Made by a program: the position numbers and the translations under genes | In this document: one piece after another, positions 20,440-31,633 of the stretch | Position numbering within the stretch: position 1 is the stretch's first letter | Layout: each line of letters begins with the position of its first letter | The notes under the pieces: model-generated | Told to the model about the DNA's origin: nothing | Database searches by the model: none | The model's input: the letters and a program-made list of their open reading frames with translations, nothing else | Source: Oidiodendron maius Zn | Taxonomy: Eukaryota > Ascomycota > Leotiomycetes > Myxotrichaceae | Assembly (NCBI GenBank): GCA_000827325.1 | Contig: KN832870.1 | Coordinates: 2,232,001-2,296,000, forward strand | Direction: 5' to 3' | Length of the DNA: 64,000 nucleotides

Positions 20440-22488
20440 ATGAACGATAGCACCGATACCCAAGACATAGCACGGCAGGCTACGCCGCCGCCCAGACCTG
20501 CAGCTAGCAATGGCCTTCGACTTGCAACCATCGATTATAGTAATGTGGTGGCAGAAGGTGGGGTGCACGCTGTAGAGGACCGCGCCTTGGTGGAGAGCGA
20601 GAAGGATGCGCCGGTGACTTGGATGTCGCTGCCACATAAGAGGCAGCTAATTATACTCACTCTGGCACGTTTATCAGAGCCGCTGGTTCAGACATCGTTG
20701 CAGGTAGGTCTTGAAGCTGTTTAGCCCAGGTCCCCCCACTCTTCTCCACATCTGGCTGATGGGACTGGCTTGGCAGGCATATATGTTCTATCAACTCAAG
20801 TCTTTCGATGAAACTCTTCCAGATTCGGTGATTGCGACCCAGGCTGGGCTGATGGCGAGCAGCTTTACGGGGGCACAGTTCCTGACGGCCATGATGTGGG
20901 GAAGATTATCCGATTCAGAGAAAGGGGGAAGAAAGCTTGTAATAATGATAGGACTCCTCGGAACGAGTATGTTTTATTTACATCAAACAAATAATAACTC
21001 CTGAGAAGTATTAACAAATGAATAGTGTTTTCTTGCATTGGCTTTGGGTTTTCAAAAACCTTTTGGCAGGCAATGATATTCCGCACCATGGGAGGCGCCC
21101 TTAACGGAAACGTTGGGGTGATGAGGACGATGGTATCTGAAATTATACAAGAGAAGAAGTCCGTTCTAGTCGTACATTCGCAAAGTACAAAATACTGACA
21201 TGTAATACTAGGTATCAATCTAGAGCATTTCTGCTATTCCCTATGACTTTCAACATCGGAGTAATTATAGGTCCCATTCTGGGCGGACTACTTGCAAACC
21301 CTGCTGGCACTTATCCAAAGCTCTTTGGACATATCGCCTGGCTGCGAAAGTATCCCTATGCGCCACCAAACCTTTTGAGCGCCCTTTTCCTGTTTTCCGC
21401 TGCCACAGGGATATTTTTTGGACTTTCCGAAGTACGTATTATCCTAATTATACGAAGTTTCACTCTCCTGATATTACCAGACTCTCGAGTCTATACGTCA
21501 CAATGAAGATTTTGGTACAAAGTGTGGTCGCAAGATTAAGGAAATAGTTTTTCGTCGCCGAGCTGATTCTTCCCATGCATACGCTGCACTGGCCGGAGAT
21601 GAACTTGCCGATTCCGCGATTGAGGGGCCAGTCGAGATGTCTCCATTTACTCCAGTTCAACAGCCGGAGAGGAGGAAAGCCATTCCGAGATGGCGAAAGA
21701 GGTTACCATTTCGCAGGATATTTACTTATAACGTGATCTGCACGCTCATTGCCCATGCTTTAGTTGCAACTCATCTTGGAGCATTCAACAACCTCTGGTT
21801 TGTTTTCCTCTCAACCCCTGTAGATGATCCAGCACATCCCATTCCGCCAGATTATCGTCGCCGTCTCCCATTCATATTCACTGGCGGTCTTGGAATGCCA
21901 CCGAGGGATGTCGGACTTGCAATGTCGGTTCTGGGAATTATCGGCATCATGATGCAGCTTCTAATTTATCCCAAAGTGAGCACAAAACTAGGGGTGGTCA
22001 AGTCATGGCGTATATTCTTATACTGCTTCCCACTTGCCTATCTTCTGGTTCCGTTCCTTGCCATCGTTCCGTCAAAATCACCTCCCCCTGCTGAGAAAGA
22101 CGGTATCCTGGTATGGTTGGCACTATGCTGTGTTCTCTTTGTCCAGGTCACAGGTCGCACGTTTGTCTTGCCTGCTACTACGATCCTGGTTAACAATGCG
22201 TCGCCGCACCCGTCTGTCTTAGGAACAATGCATGGTATTGCGCAGAGTCTCTCGAGCGCAGGTCGGACCATTGGGCCAAGTTTAGGCGGCACATTTTATG
22301 GTATGGGTTTGAGGCATGGCATCGTGGGAGCCGTGTGGTGGGGTTTGAGCGGATGGGCGATAGTCAATTGCATCTTCAGTAATTGGGTTAGAGAAGGCGA
22401 TGGCCACGAGGTTAAACTTGAAGGCGATGACGAAGCGGAAGCTGAATGGCAGGCCGACGCATTGAGACGAGGCGAGATTAGAGGATAA
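20440..22488 (+). CDS. Major facilitator superfamily transporter (YCR023C/ZIFL-like)
   Basis: Five exons: 20440-20703, 20777-20966, 21026-21158, 21212-21431, 21481-22488, giving 604 residues with all phases consistent. Donors are GTAGGT, GTATGT, GTCCGT (unusual) and GTACGT. After a 75-residue cytosolic N-terminus come membrane helices with the MFS signature region WGRLSDSEKGGRKLV between helices 2 and 3, then GFGFSKTFWQAMIFRTMGGA and FNIGVIIGPILGGLLANPAG. A long central loop is followed by six more helices, including GIAQSLSSAGRTIGPSLGG. This pattern fits fungal transporters related to yeast YCR023C and plant ZIF1-like carriers. The substrate is unknown. It lies next to a thioesterase gene on the same strand, with no obvious joint pathway. 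Confidence 0.88.
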
Positions 22489-23108
22489 ATGGGCTACGAT
22501 ACATTATGAGATATGGAGACATGATAGAATTGGTGTTTGGATTTACAAGATTCGAAAGGGACACAGATATTTGACAAAATGCATAATCGACCCGGAGATA
22601 TGTAGGCGGTCAGACTACTCAAGTACAGGAGAAGCCGGAAAGCGCCGGATTAAAAGACATGCATTGACCAGGGAGGCTACGCCCAAGACGGACCACACCA
22701 TGCGTGTCCGGTCAGTTATACGAACTGTGCGAGATGTTACTATGAAGATCCTAAACTGTGCCGCATAGGATCCGATCGGGTTGTTATTCTGAGACATCCC
22801 TTACGGTACCCCGCAATCACGTGCCAGCCTATATATCCCTTGACTTCCGAGGTTGTCCTCAAAAAAAGTGGCCCAAACTTCTAGGCATTCGAGTTTGACT
22901 AAATTCCAGCTAAATAGTGTTTTGAACATGAACTAGTATCGAACCTTATCCATACGGTATCATACACTATCTAGATCAGATAACGGCTGGACGCGGGACG
23001 GTCGTTGACAAGATCACGTGCTCATATCAACCTCACGTGCAATAAACCTCCTGAATTCAACCGAAGGGAAGCAAGGCGTCCAAATCCAGATCGAGGAACA
23101 CAGGCCCA
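22489..23108. other. Intergenic between transporter and thioesterase genes
   Basis: About 620 bases holding the transporter 3' region and the thioesterase promoter. Three CACGTG motifs lie in it and are listed separately. No gene seen. Confidence 0.5.
22818..23039. promoter_or_regulatory. Three CACGTG E-box motifs upstream of thioesterase gene
   Basis: CACGTG palindromes at 22818-22823, 23015-23020 and 23034-23039. The last two are 19 bases apart, start to start, and 70-95 bases before the ATG at 23109. CACGTG is the core bound by bHLH factors such as Cbf1/Pho4 relatives. Function here is inference from spacing and position. Confidence 0.4.
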
Positions 23109-23690
23109 ATGGCCGAATCAAGGCCATTTCCGGATCTGGAGCACTTTCAGAACATCCCCTGGTGTGCGAGCCTGCTCTCCGCACCAGGCTTCAAGCACAC
23201 CGAAACCTTCTCGCGGACTGTGAAAGCCCACAACGAGGACACACTCTTCGGACAGACACTTAAATCGGACAATACTATCACTCATGCTCATTCCGTATAC
23301 CTGCCTTCAACAACTAAATCCCCTGCTCCTATCCTCGAAGTGCGGACATTCGTCACACTCTCTACAGGTATGAACGGCGGCCCGAACACCCTGCACGGAG
23401 GCATGATCACGACGCTCATGGACGATGTTATGGGCACGCTACTGAAATTGAACCGGGAGGCGGAGAAACGCGGGGAGACTGCATTCGGCGTCACTGCGAA
23501 GATCGACGTGCGTTTCCGCAAACTGATGCTCACGCCTGGAACATATTGTGTCGGAGCGAGGGTAACGAAAGTGGAGGGAAAGAAGGTCAGGCTTGAAGGG
23601 TGGGTGCGAGATGAGGATAATGATGTCTGTGTCACATCAAAGAGTCTGTGGATACTTGTGACGAGGTCTGAGGCACAGATGAAGTTGTGA
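23109..23690 (+). CDS. Hotdog-fold thioesterase (4HBT/PaaI-like)
   Basis: Intronless ORF of 193 residues. The core carries NGGPNTLHGGMITTLMDD (about 95-112): the H-G-G-x4-L-x-D arrangement seen in PaaI/THEM-type acyl-CoA thioesterases, where His-Gly and a nearby Asp sit in the active site. It continues with VTAKIDVRFRKLMLTPGTY, the central beta sheet of the hotdog fold. The family hydrolyses acyl-CoA thioesters; the substrate here is unknown. No targeting signal is evident, so the location is likely cytosol. The first ATG in good context is used. Its promoter has paired E-boxes. Confidence 0.82.
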   Translation: MAESRPFPDLEHFQNIPWCASLLSAPGFKHTETFSRTVKAHNEDTLFGQTLKSDNTITHAHSVYLPSTTKSPAPILEVRTFVTLSTGMNGGPNTLHGGMITTLMDDVMGTLLKLNREAEKRGETAFGVTAKIDVRFRKLMLTPGTYCVGARVTKVEGKKVRLEGWVRDEDNDVCVTSKSLWILVTRSEAQMKL

Positions 23691-24186
23691 ATCGAACGCA
23701 TGAGCAGAGAGAAGAATGGGAAATGGCATTGAGATCTGTTTAGCGATCATTCTTTCCGTTTTATATGGCTGTGTGCGAAGGCATGCTAACTTAGAGCTCT
23801 CTGTTTTCAAAATCTTTCCTTGTTCTCAATCGCGCTATGCTCAATGGCTCTCAAGCTCGAGTCAGACCAACCCGATTTGGCGAGATATTGCTCCATCCTC
23901 GCCATTGGGCATACGTGACGATCATATAGACCCACAACCATTTATTGCTATTAGGACATTTAGCACTATATAGATGACAGGCAAAATTTAGACAATTTTG
24001 GGAAACCCGTCTCGGATTTTCGGGAATGAATTTCATTTTAAGGTTGGTAATACAGATTGTGATCATCAACATTTATATTCATGACTATATACTACACCTT
24101 ACAGGAACATAGTGTAGAAATGGCTAGGTGCCGTTTTCAACATCAATAGGCCATCAAAGTTTAGTAGCCTTTTTACTTGCGTCTCT
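23691..24186. other. Convergent intergenic
   Basis: About 500 AT-rich bases between the 3' ends of the thioesterase (plus) and the carboxypeptidase (minus). No gene seen. Confidence 0.5.
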
Positions 24187-25833
24187 CTAAGTAGACGAGA
24201 GAGGCTGCTTCGACAGAGTCTGCTTGAACACTTGTAGAGCTACGGCAGGTTCTATCCGAATATTAGCATATTTCTCAATCTCATCTTTTTAGCCTCCGGG
24301 GAGCAACTGACGATAGTAAGGCACCTCATGGCCAGCACCAAAGACTCTCAACCAGCTTAGGTTGTTTACAGTCTTGAATTGACCACCGGCTACGCCGCTA
24401 ACAGTATAGTTCACTACAGCCTTGCTGGCAAAGGTTGAAGAGCCAGAGTACTGGATGCTGTTGGCAACATTGAATCCACCGAACCAGTTGCAGATCCAGT
24501 CAGCATCGCCAGCCCAGATCAGGACTTGGATACCAGATTGGACAACACCAGAGAGAGTTGAAAGGAAAGACCGGGAATCTGGGTTAAAGGTTAGCGAGAG
24601 AACTGAGATTAAATAACCAGAGGCATACCATCACCAGTATTGGCGAATTTTTCGTACGGTGCGTCCGGGCACTCTGTGTAGGTGCTCTTAGCACCAATGG
24701 CCTTCACAACTGATGAGGTCTGGAGATACGTAACGTAGGTCTCGGGTGGGTATGGATCATTGCTCGGTTCACGGATATCGTAGACGTCAAAGTTGCCTTC
24801 CGATATGGGACCTTCGATATCGTTGTAGCAAGTGTTGTCAGCATCTTCACATGCAGCGTTGTTACCTGTTGTAGAGGTGCATTGCTCAAGACTGGGAAGG
24901 CAATCCGAGTTATACGTGTTCATGTAACTGGTGTATTGTGATTTGGTGATAAGAGGCTTGTATGTGTTGTTGTAGCTGAAATCGATATAGGCTTTATATT
25001 GGATGATAGGGTCGTACCATCCGTTGTTGATTCCAAGGGCAACAAGATCAATCTTCTCTCCTGTAACTGACCCACTGGCAATGGCGGCATTTTGAGACTC
25101 GAAATACGAAGCAAATTCTGGGTTGATCAGCAAACAGTTTCCGACGCACATTGGCAGGAGAACTGTACCAGGTCCATAGTGTCCTCCATAAGACTCAGTG
25201 AACAAACCAAAGTCGCGAGACTCGTACTGTGGGAACTGAGCAAAGAATGCTTGGATGAGGGTCCAGACATATGGGGCGGCAGTCACAGTCGAAGTAACAG
25301 GATCGGTGCCGTACGAGAAACCAACTCCAATTGGTTGATCAACGTATAACATATTGGCAAACTCATTGAAGCTGTATGGATTCAGCGATGGCGTAGAAGC
25401 ACCATTCACAAAGTGGCAAGGTCCGTTTTCCTAATATTGTCAGTGAGGAATGCGGATTCACAGCAAGGGCTTCTACTTGGAAGAGGCCAATCATGGAGGA
25501 GCAGCCTGGTCCACCATTAAACCAAGTGGCCAGAGGAGCCGTGCTGGCATTGTTCCGGGCCTCGAAGAACCAAAACCACATATTCTCATTGCTGCCAACT
25601 GACAGATAACCGGAGTACTGGTTCACGCCAGGCGTCGTCTCACAGATCCCTGAATTGGTCACGAAGTCGATCTTGGCGCCAGTAGCCTCGTGCTCAAAAA
25701 CAGTCCGCTGGACACCATTGTCCGTATAGGTAGAGCGCTTGCCCTTGAGATGAGCAGGCACATCAGAGGGTGCACAGAAAGCCAAGGCTGGCAAGGCAGC
25801 AGCAGCTAAAAGCGACTCAATTGAAAGACGCAT
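24187..25833 (-). CDS. Secreted serine carboxypeptidase (peptidase family S10)
   Basis: Four exons: 25833-25477, 25430-24629, 24578-24312, 24251-24187, giving 496 residues with consistent phases. The last intron (donor GTCAGT, branch GCTAAT) places the His block next to a C-terminus ending KQPLSST. Signal peptide MRLSIESLLAAAALPALAFCA. The S10 hallmarks are all present: oxyanion loop WFNGGPGCSSM, ENGPC, nucleophile Ser in ESYGGHYGP, catalytic Asp in IWAGDADWICN and His in FGAGHEVPYY. N-glycosylation sequons are visible (NNTY, NNAS). S10 enzymes remove C-terminal residues from peptides at acidic pH, either extracellularly or in the vacuole. The signal peptide with an extracellular-type sequence suggests secretion. 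An ATG 78 bases upstream would add a non-signal leader, so 25833 is preferred. Confidence 0.9.
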
Positions 25834-26933
25834 GACGACCGTGTGACTAGGGATTATGGATATGGTTGAAGAGCAACTGGGGAATCGATCATCATGGATA
25901 TGGCTGCACAAGTGTGGTATTTATGCACCGCTTGGAGATCCGGGAGCTCTACACACGACTTACTGGATGCAGAAGGTCTCTCGAAGAAGCCCAGAACTAC
26001 CTCCCGCGATGAGACGTCACAATTGGTCGGCGGTCCCCGTTGGCTCATGGGTGCCAACTTTCAAGGCGCCTCTGTCAGCGATAACAAGGTGCCGACGGAG
26101 TGCCGGGTGGGGCGATGCAGAATGTACGGAGGATGAAGCTTAAATCGACCAGACAGCCCCGCTGTGATTTTCCCATCTTCCTGCGGGCCAATGCGCCTGG
26201 CGACCTGAGGGGCAGCTGATAGCCAGGCCGTTGGCAAGTGCTCATCCCGCGACAGGCAGCTGGAAGGAGAAGCTTCAGGTGGCTTAGCGATAGCGCAACC
26301 CAGGCGGAGGCACGACCTTCCCCATGCGGGGTCTTGGCAGGCGACGGTGCCATCGCGCAGCCCCTGGAGGATCATCAAGAGATCAATTGCTGCGGCAGAA
26401 TGGCCACGGCGATTTGGTACGATAGGGAAGGTGGAGACACTGGTGCCTTGCGGAGAGACATCTTCGGACCATAATTGGTGCCAACGTTTGGCAGAGTTGT
26501 TTTGCCCAGCAGCCTATCTAGGGGCGCCCTATTGGTAGTGGTTCATATTACGCTTTGGTATCCCACTCAGCACATAATCTTCTCAACCAATGTAGACTCA
26601 AACGAATACTTGACTTATGTCACGTACAACTACAATTACCCCATCCCTTTGACTTCATCTATATAGCGCGGTCCTCTTCAATTGCGATCGTTATTCTGGA
26701 AAACACTACCCAACAACCCCCCCCTCTCTATCAATGCAGCATCCACCTAACGCCGGGGTATATATTATGAATTTGGTCGCATCGAAAGAGCCGGGCTTGA
26801 TGCAGATTAAGATGGTGTGGACTGTAACCTTGCACATAGAAGGCAACTCAGTTACCTGTTGTATCGTTCGACTGCCCATCGTGTGTTCCTGTCGTCCACG
26901 TATTTTCGCTATTCTTGAGTGGTTCAGCTGTGA
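25834..26933. other. Gene-free interval
   Basis: About 1.1 kb between the carboxypeptidase promoter (minus) and the 3' end of the Sfk1-like gene (minus). Left half GC-rich, right half AT-rich. Overlapping frames at 25856-26538 on both strands look like chance openings. No RNA gene or repeat recognised. Confidence 0.4.
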
Positions 26934-27909
26934 TTAGTTTGTCCTCGTTTGCTCTCCAGGTTGGATTCGTGTGTTCCCAACCCGATCCGGTGCTCTTCCA
27001 CTGCCATCCAAATACGCATTCGCCTCCGTGCCCGCCCAAGTCTGCTCTCCAGCCTCTTCATGCATGGCCGAACCCATCTCTGTATCGGCCTCTTTGTTTC
27101 GGTAGTGTTCGATACGCACAGCGGGGATGAAATCGATGGCAAAACTCCACACATAAAACGTGAACACCAGCGAAATGGTCCACTCCACCACGGCCGCAGG
27201 ATTATATCGCTTCCTATCACCGAGCGCTCCGAATGCGATGCACAGAGCCACCTCGACAATAATAAACATGAGCTTAATGTAGAAGGATACGCGCAAGATG
27301 CGAAATCTCTGGTGATGGACGCCGAGACGATGGTACTCCCAGCAGATGAAGATGGCAGAGAGTATATACCCAGCTCTAGAAATTTCCTGTCAGTTTCATT
27401 TCCATGGAGGTGGGGAAAGGTTGCACGTACATGAAAATCACTAGGCAGGTATCGTGCGCAGTGTGGTGATGTAAATCATTTAGGCAAGTGAGGAGGATGA
27501 GTCCAGCTGCTCCCGCAATAGCACAAACAGTGGCAGCAATTGATAGCCATTTCTGGAACCAGGACGTGTTCACGGCCAACGTCCCTCGGTGTCGCAGCCA
27601 GCGCTCAGCAATGAAGACCATATCAAAGGTAACGACGGAGACAGCGCCCATTGCAATGAAAAGGGGCTGCAATTCATGAGCTCCGATATCTGAAATATAC
27701 CTTTGTTCCTCATCAGGGCTGCGCGTGCAAGTATAATTACCATTGGAATTAGGGACTTACGCAATCTTTTGGTCTTCGACCATCGGCGCTAGATGCGGAG
27801 AGTGCTTTTCAACTGACCACCACAGCAACATTGCTAGCAGCATAGCAAGCCACACGCATCCTGAGAATATGGGAACCATCCACCAGAAGTGTGCAGCCCA
27901 TTGAGCCAT
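26934..27909 (-). CDS. Frag1/DRAM/Sfk1 family membrane protein
   Basis: Three exons: 27909-27761, 27700-27431, 27375-26934, giving 286 residues with phases consistent. Starts MAQWAAHFWWMVPIFSGCVW, then a first membrane helix, YISDIGAHELQPLFIA, FDMVFIAERWLRHRGTL, LSIAATVCAIAGAAGLIL, AGYILSAIFICWEYHRLG and NPAAVVEWTISLVFTFYVWS. This succession of five to six helices with YISDIGA and ERWLRH is typical of Frag1/DRAM/Sfk1 (PF10277). In yeast, Sfk1 acts at the plasma membrane with the PI4-kinase Stt4; animal DRAM members are lysosomal. The C-terminus is a hydrophilic tail. The first intron ends in AAAG, a less common acceptor context, but it restores the conserved YISD block. Confidence 0.82.
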
Positions 27910-28658
27910 TTTCGCACCGTGTTCGCTCGATTTCGATTGTGTCGCAAGGAATTGCCCGGTGCCCGCTTAGGATGCTTGGTGTCACAAAAACCAGCAATGC
28001 GCAATTGAGAACCAGAGCTGGATAGATGACGTGTTGATAGGCTACCAGAAGGGAAAACGAGAGGCAGAGTACGATATATCCAAAATATCAGACAGAGACG
28101 ATAGAGAATTAGAGGAGGGGTGCGAGGTTGCGATCGGAAATAATGTATGGACTCTATAAACAAGAAAAGGTCCAGGGGCCTCGTGCACACGACGTCATAC
28201 ATGCCGGCCATTCCGCCCGCACGCGGCATTTGGTCGCCGGACACGCAACGAGCCGGAAAAATGGAGGGGAGATGGTTATTATTCAGGATTGGAAATACAT
28301 GGCTGATGCATATTGCTCTTTTAACGCAGCATGGAGAATAGGCAGAGAGAAGAATGATTATCTTCACGCCGGCTTGCTGTATTCGCCTAGAGCCTGTTCT
28401 GTGGTGGGCTGGTGACAAGGAGAGACATCAAGGGTCCCCAGGGTTCCCCAGGGTTCCCGGAATAAGTTGGCAGAATGTTAGTATTGGTACATAAAATATT
28501 CCGTGGTATCGTCGATGAGGGACAGGAATTACCAAAACAGCGAATTAGTTCTGCGTTGCTTCTGACTTCGACCCTTTCGTCTCCTAGGCCTCTGCCGGCT
28601 ACTCTGTTTCGAACGCATAGCATATTACTCCTGGCTATGATCAGAAGCGTTTCGAAAC
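27910..28658. other. Upstream region of the Sfk1-like gene
   Basis: About 750 bases. A long minus-strand frame (27834-28418) overlaps the Sfk1-like first exon in another frame and is not supported. Around 28433-28460 a 10-base unit (CCAGGGTTCC-type) occurs about three times in tandem. Confidence 0.4.
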
Positions 28659-28925
28659 ATGAATCAATCAATTATAAAATTACCGTTGACCATACTGCAC
28701 ATAATGTCGCTTTCAAGACAAGAAGCAGATTGTAGAGTGAAGAGATCTGAGGGCATGACAAATCCAAACCAGGAACCCAACAATAAAATACCTAGGCAAG
28801 AATTTCTTGTCCTACGCGAACAAGATCGGCGAGAATTCCGAGGGATATTCTTCACAATCGTTTTTGTAATCATTGCGATCCTCCTTGCAATCATTTATTA
28901 CCTGTTTAATAAGCTATTGCATTAA
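28659..28925 (+). CDS. Possible small tail-anchored membrane protein (88 aa)
   Basis: ORF of 88 residues ending in one strongly hydrophobic segment (about 63-83: FFTIVFVIIAILLAIIYYLF) followed by five residues (NKLLH). This is the layout of a tail-anchored protein. The preceding stretch is polar and charged (REQDRREFRG). A later ATG at 28755 (MTNPNQEPNN) would also keep the segment. I recognise no family. The hydrophobic run could be chance in AT-rich DNA, so status as a gene is uncertain. Confidence 0.3.
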   Translation: MNQSIIKLPLTILHIMSLSRQEADCRVKRSEGMTNPNQEPNNKIPRQEFLVLREQDRREFRGIFFTIVFVIIAILLAIIYYLFNKLLH

Positions 28926-29862
28926 GTATGTCTAATTCTCTAATCTCAAAAGCAATACTAATGTTCAGAGTTACAAGATGTGGATCACTGTGCCTGTTGC
29001 CTCGCAACAACTAATAACACAGGCATAAGTACAGGTGGATGGCGTTTTAGGGAATTCTTGGGATTCTCGGCCTTTGGTAGAAGGAACATTCTGGAAGGGG
29101 CCTATTATATGGTCTAGTGAATAGTTGTACTAGAGGTTTATACTGTTAAATACTAATACGATGGAAATCGATCCTCCCTGTGCTGAACAGTCACGTGCCA
29201 CATTAGGACTACCGAGCTAACCATAATAGTACCAGCGCCCCAAAATTTAGTGCCAAACTTAAATCATAGTGTTCAGACTGACGCCGATTTCGACTTTTAC
29301 TGTATACACTTAGTAGAGTGCGAATAGTCGTAGTATAAACACGAAAAATAAGTGATATGGAAAGCTATAAGAAGCGGAGAATTATGAGACGAAGGGTCTC
29401 GCGACAGGAGAAGGGAAACGCCCCTGGCCCGCCATAGGCTGGGTCTCGCTTTTCCTTAAGGGTCTGGTGTGCTTATGGAATAACTATACAATGGAGAGGC
29501 TGTGAGCCCGGTCGGCTATCTACAGCCTCACGACCTCGGCTGATCCCGTTGCAAGTCGCATTAGGCCACGCCTTTACATAGGGCTTCCGAAGCTTATTGT
29601 GGATAAGGCGAAGTAGTCACAATTTGACACCGAATATGGACGGTTGGTGGACTAAAACCTATCCAAGTCAGCAAGCGGAGTGGACCAGACAGGCTGCCTG
29701 CCATTAGCCGCGGCAACTTGGGTGCACCCCGCAATCTGACATCTCATACGCCCGATGCTTTATTTAGAGCTCCTTGGAGGTGTGCTCTGACTTGGATTAA
29801 ACAAATACAAATCAGAGTCCCGTTATTTCTCTCGTAATAGTAGAATTTCTTGTTCTGCAGCA
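28926..29862. other. Intergenic upstream of the acyl-CoA dehydrogenase gene
   Basis: About 940 bases without a gene. A CACGTG core (in GTCACGTG) lies at 29192-29197, about 670 bases before the ATG. Nothing else recognised. Confidence 0.4.
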
Positions 29863-31269
29863 ATGGATACATCGCTAGATCCAGCTCTCCAGCAATATCT
29901 CAATGATATTGATGATTTTATAGCGAGAGAAATTACCCCGCTACAGCTGGCAAACGACAACAATAGGTTTTTTGACCATCGTCGAGAAGATGCACGAACC
30001 AATTGGAATTCTACCCCTCATTCTGGACTTCCCAGTAAGGATTGGGAGAAGCTGTTAGAAGATTGCCGGCAACGTGCAGACAAAGCCGGGTTTTATCGAT
30101 TCAGCCTCCCTACCAAATATGGTGGCAAGAATGGCAGCAATCTCTGGATGGCTGTCATACGAGAGCATCTAGCGGCTCGGGGATTGGGCCTGTTCAATGA
30201 TTTGCAGAACGAGCACAGTATTGTGGGTAATTTTCCTGATATTATTATGTTCGACAATTGGGGAAATCAAGCTCAAAAAGACGAATTTATATGGGGAAGA
30301 TTAAATGGGACCAGAGCTACCACATTTGGCCTCACAGAACCGGGACATGGAAGTGACGCAACACATATGAGCACACGAGCCGTTCGAGAGACCAGAGATG
30401 GGGTTGCAGGCTGGCGCATTGATGGGGCCAAGGCATGGCAGACTGGTATGCACAGAGCCACACACTGTACCATCTTTGCAAGAACAAGTGGAAAAAACGG
30501 CGACGCAAAGGGCATCACGGCATTTATTGTACCTGCGACAACAGATGGAATCAAAGTGGAATCGTATGAGTGGTAGGAACCTTCGCCAACTTATATGTCA
30601 AGCTTGCCCACTAATGAAAACACTTCAGGACTTTTAATATGCCCACTGATCACGCCACAGTCTCAATTACAAATGTATTTATCCCAGACTCAGCAGTGTT
30701 TGGGCCCATAGGCGGTGGACTGTCTTTGGCCCAAGCCTTCGTCCACGAGAACCGGATCCGTCAAGCGGCCTCATCACTTGGTGCAGCTAAATATTGCATT
30801 AATGAATCCGTCAAATATTCTAGGCAACGAAAACCCTTCGGAACCGATCTTGCAAAGAATCAAGCAATTCAGTTTCCTCTGGTAGAATTGGCAACACAAG
30901 TTGAAATGCTACAGCTGCTCATTCGAAAGACTGCGAATGAGATGGATAATATGAGTCGCGAAGGAATCGCCTTTGCCCTAAGTGATAAGGTCAGTATGTG
31001 CAACTATTGGGCAAATCGACTATGTACACAGGCAGCAGATCAAGCTATGCAGGTATTTAATGATCTGCCCCCAGATTCACTTCCTTACTCATATTTGACA
31101 GGTCCATGGCGCTATTGGGTATAGTCGGCACAAACCATTTGAGCATATATATCGCCATCACAGACGGTATAGGATCACAGAAGGGAGTGAGGAGATTCAG
31201 ATGCGAAAAGTAGCAGCATACCTATTTGGGTATATAGGACCTCGGAAAGCTGAGCTGTCTCGACTGTAA
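29863..31269 (+). CDS. Acyl-CoA dehydrogenase family flavoprotein
   Basis: Three exons: 29863-30572, 30629-31052, 31102-31269, giving 433 residues. The N-terminal helical domain (about 1-130) is followed by the FAD/substrate signature FGLTEPGHGSDATHM, the beta domain (to about 255), then the C-terminal helical domain with RQRKPFGTDLAKNQAIQF and VHGAIGYSRHKPFEHIYR. The end YRITEGSEEIQMRKVAAYL carries the Glu-containing E-G-x-x-E-I-Q motif near the catalytic base. The layout resembles ACAD10/11-type fungal members. It probably oxidises an acyl-CoA to the trans-2-enoyl-CoA using FAD; chain specificity cannot be read. No clear organelle targeting signal was found at either end. It sits 365 bases before a same-strand Zn2Cys6 regulator gene, a common pairing for catabolic genes in fungi. 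Confidence 0.88.
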
Positions 31270-31633
31270 AATCAATTGATGAGCGTATGCGGAGTGCCAC
31301 TTATTCTCCAAGGTCGGATGGAAGGTCACTATTTTTCAATTACAGGTTGATTGGTTCTAGAGAGTACAATAATTTCCGCCCGTGAAAAATAAACAGCAAC
31401 TTGAGGCAACTTGAGGAAGCAAATGGAGAGAGATACTTTTTAATATGAGATAAAAGATAGAATGCTCTAGTATGATGCTTTTTATAGTGGTACTTGTTAA
31501 GTCAGGAGCTGCCTCCTATTCTGATTCGCTTACCGCAATCTGGATTACACGCTTACGCTTCAATTAGTAATACTCTTTGTTTCCTCCCTCAGTTCTCACT
31601 ATGCAGGCCCTCTAGCAAAGGTGGAGTGCTGCA
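31270..31633. other. Short intergenic, dehydrogenase to regulator
   Basis: About 365 AT-rich bases holding the terminator of the dehydrogenase gene and the promoter of the Zn2Cys6 gene. No other feature seen. Confidence 0.5.

Noticed and set aside
22900-22990. GGTTCGA-like B-box on the minus strand near 22940 suggesting a tRNA
   Set aside because: No matching A box or cloverleaf could be drawn around it.
25856-26538. Overlapping GC-rich frames on both strands
   Set aside because: No domain, mutually overlapping, lying in the carboxypeptidase promoter region.
27834-28418. 194-codon minus frame overlapping the Sfk1-like first exon
   Set aside because: Out of frame with the recognised membrane protein and without domain features.
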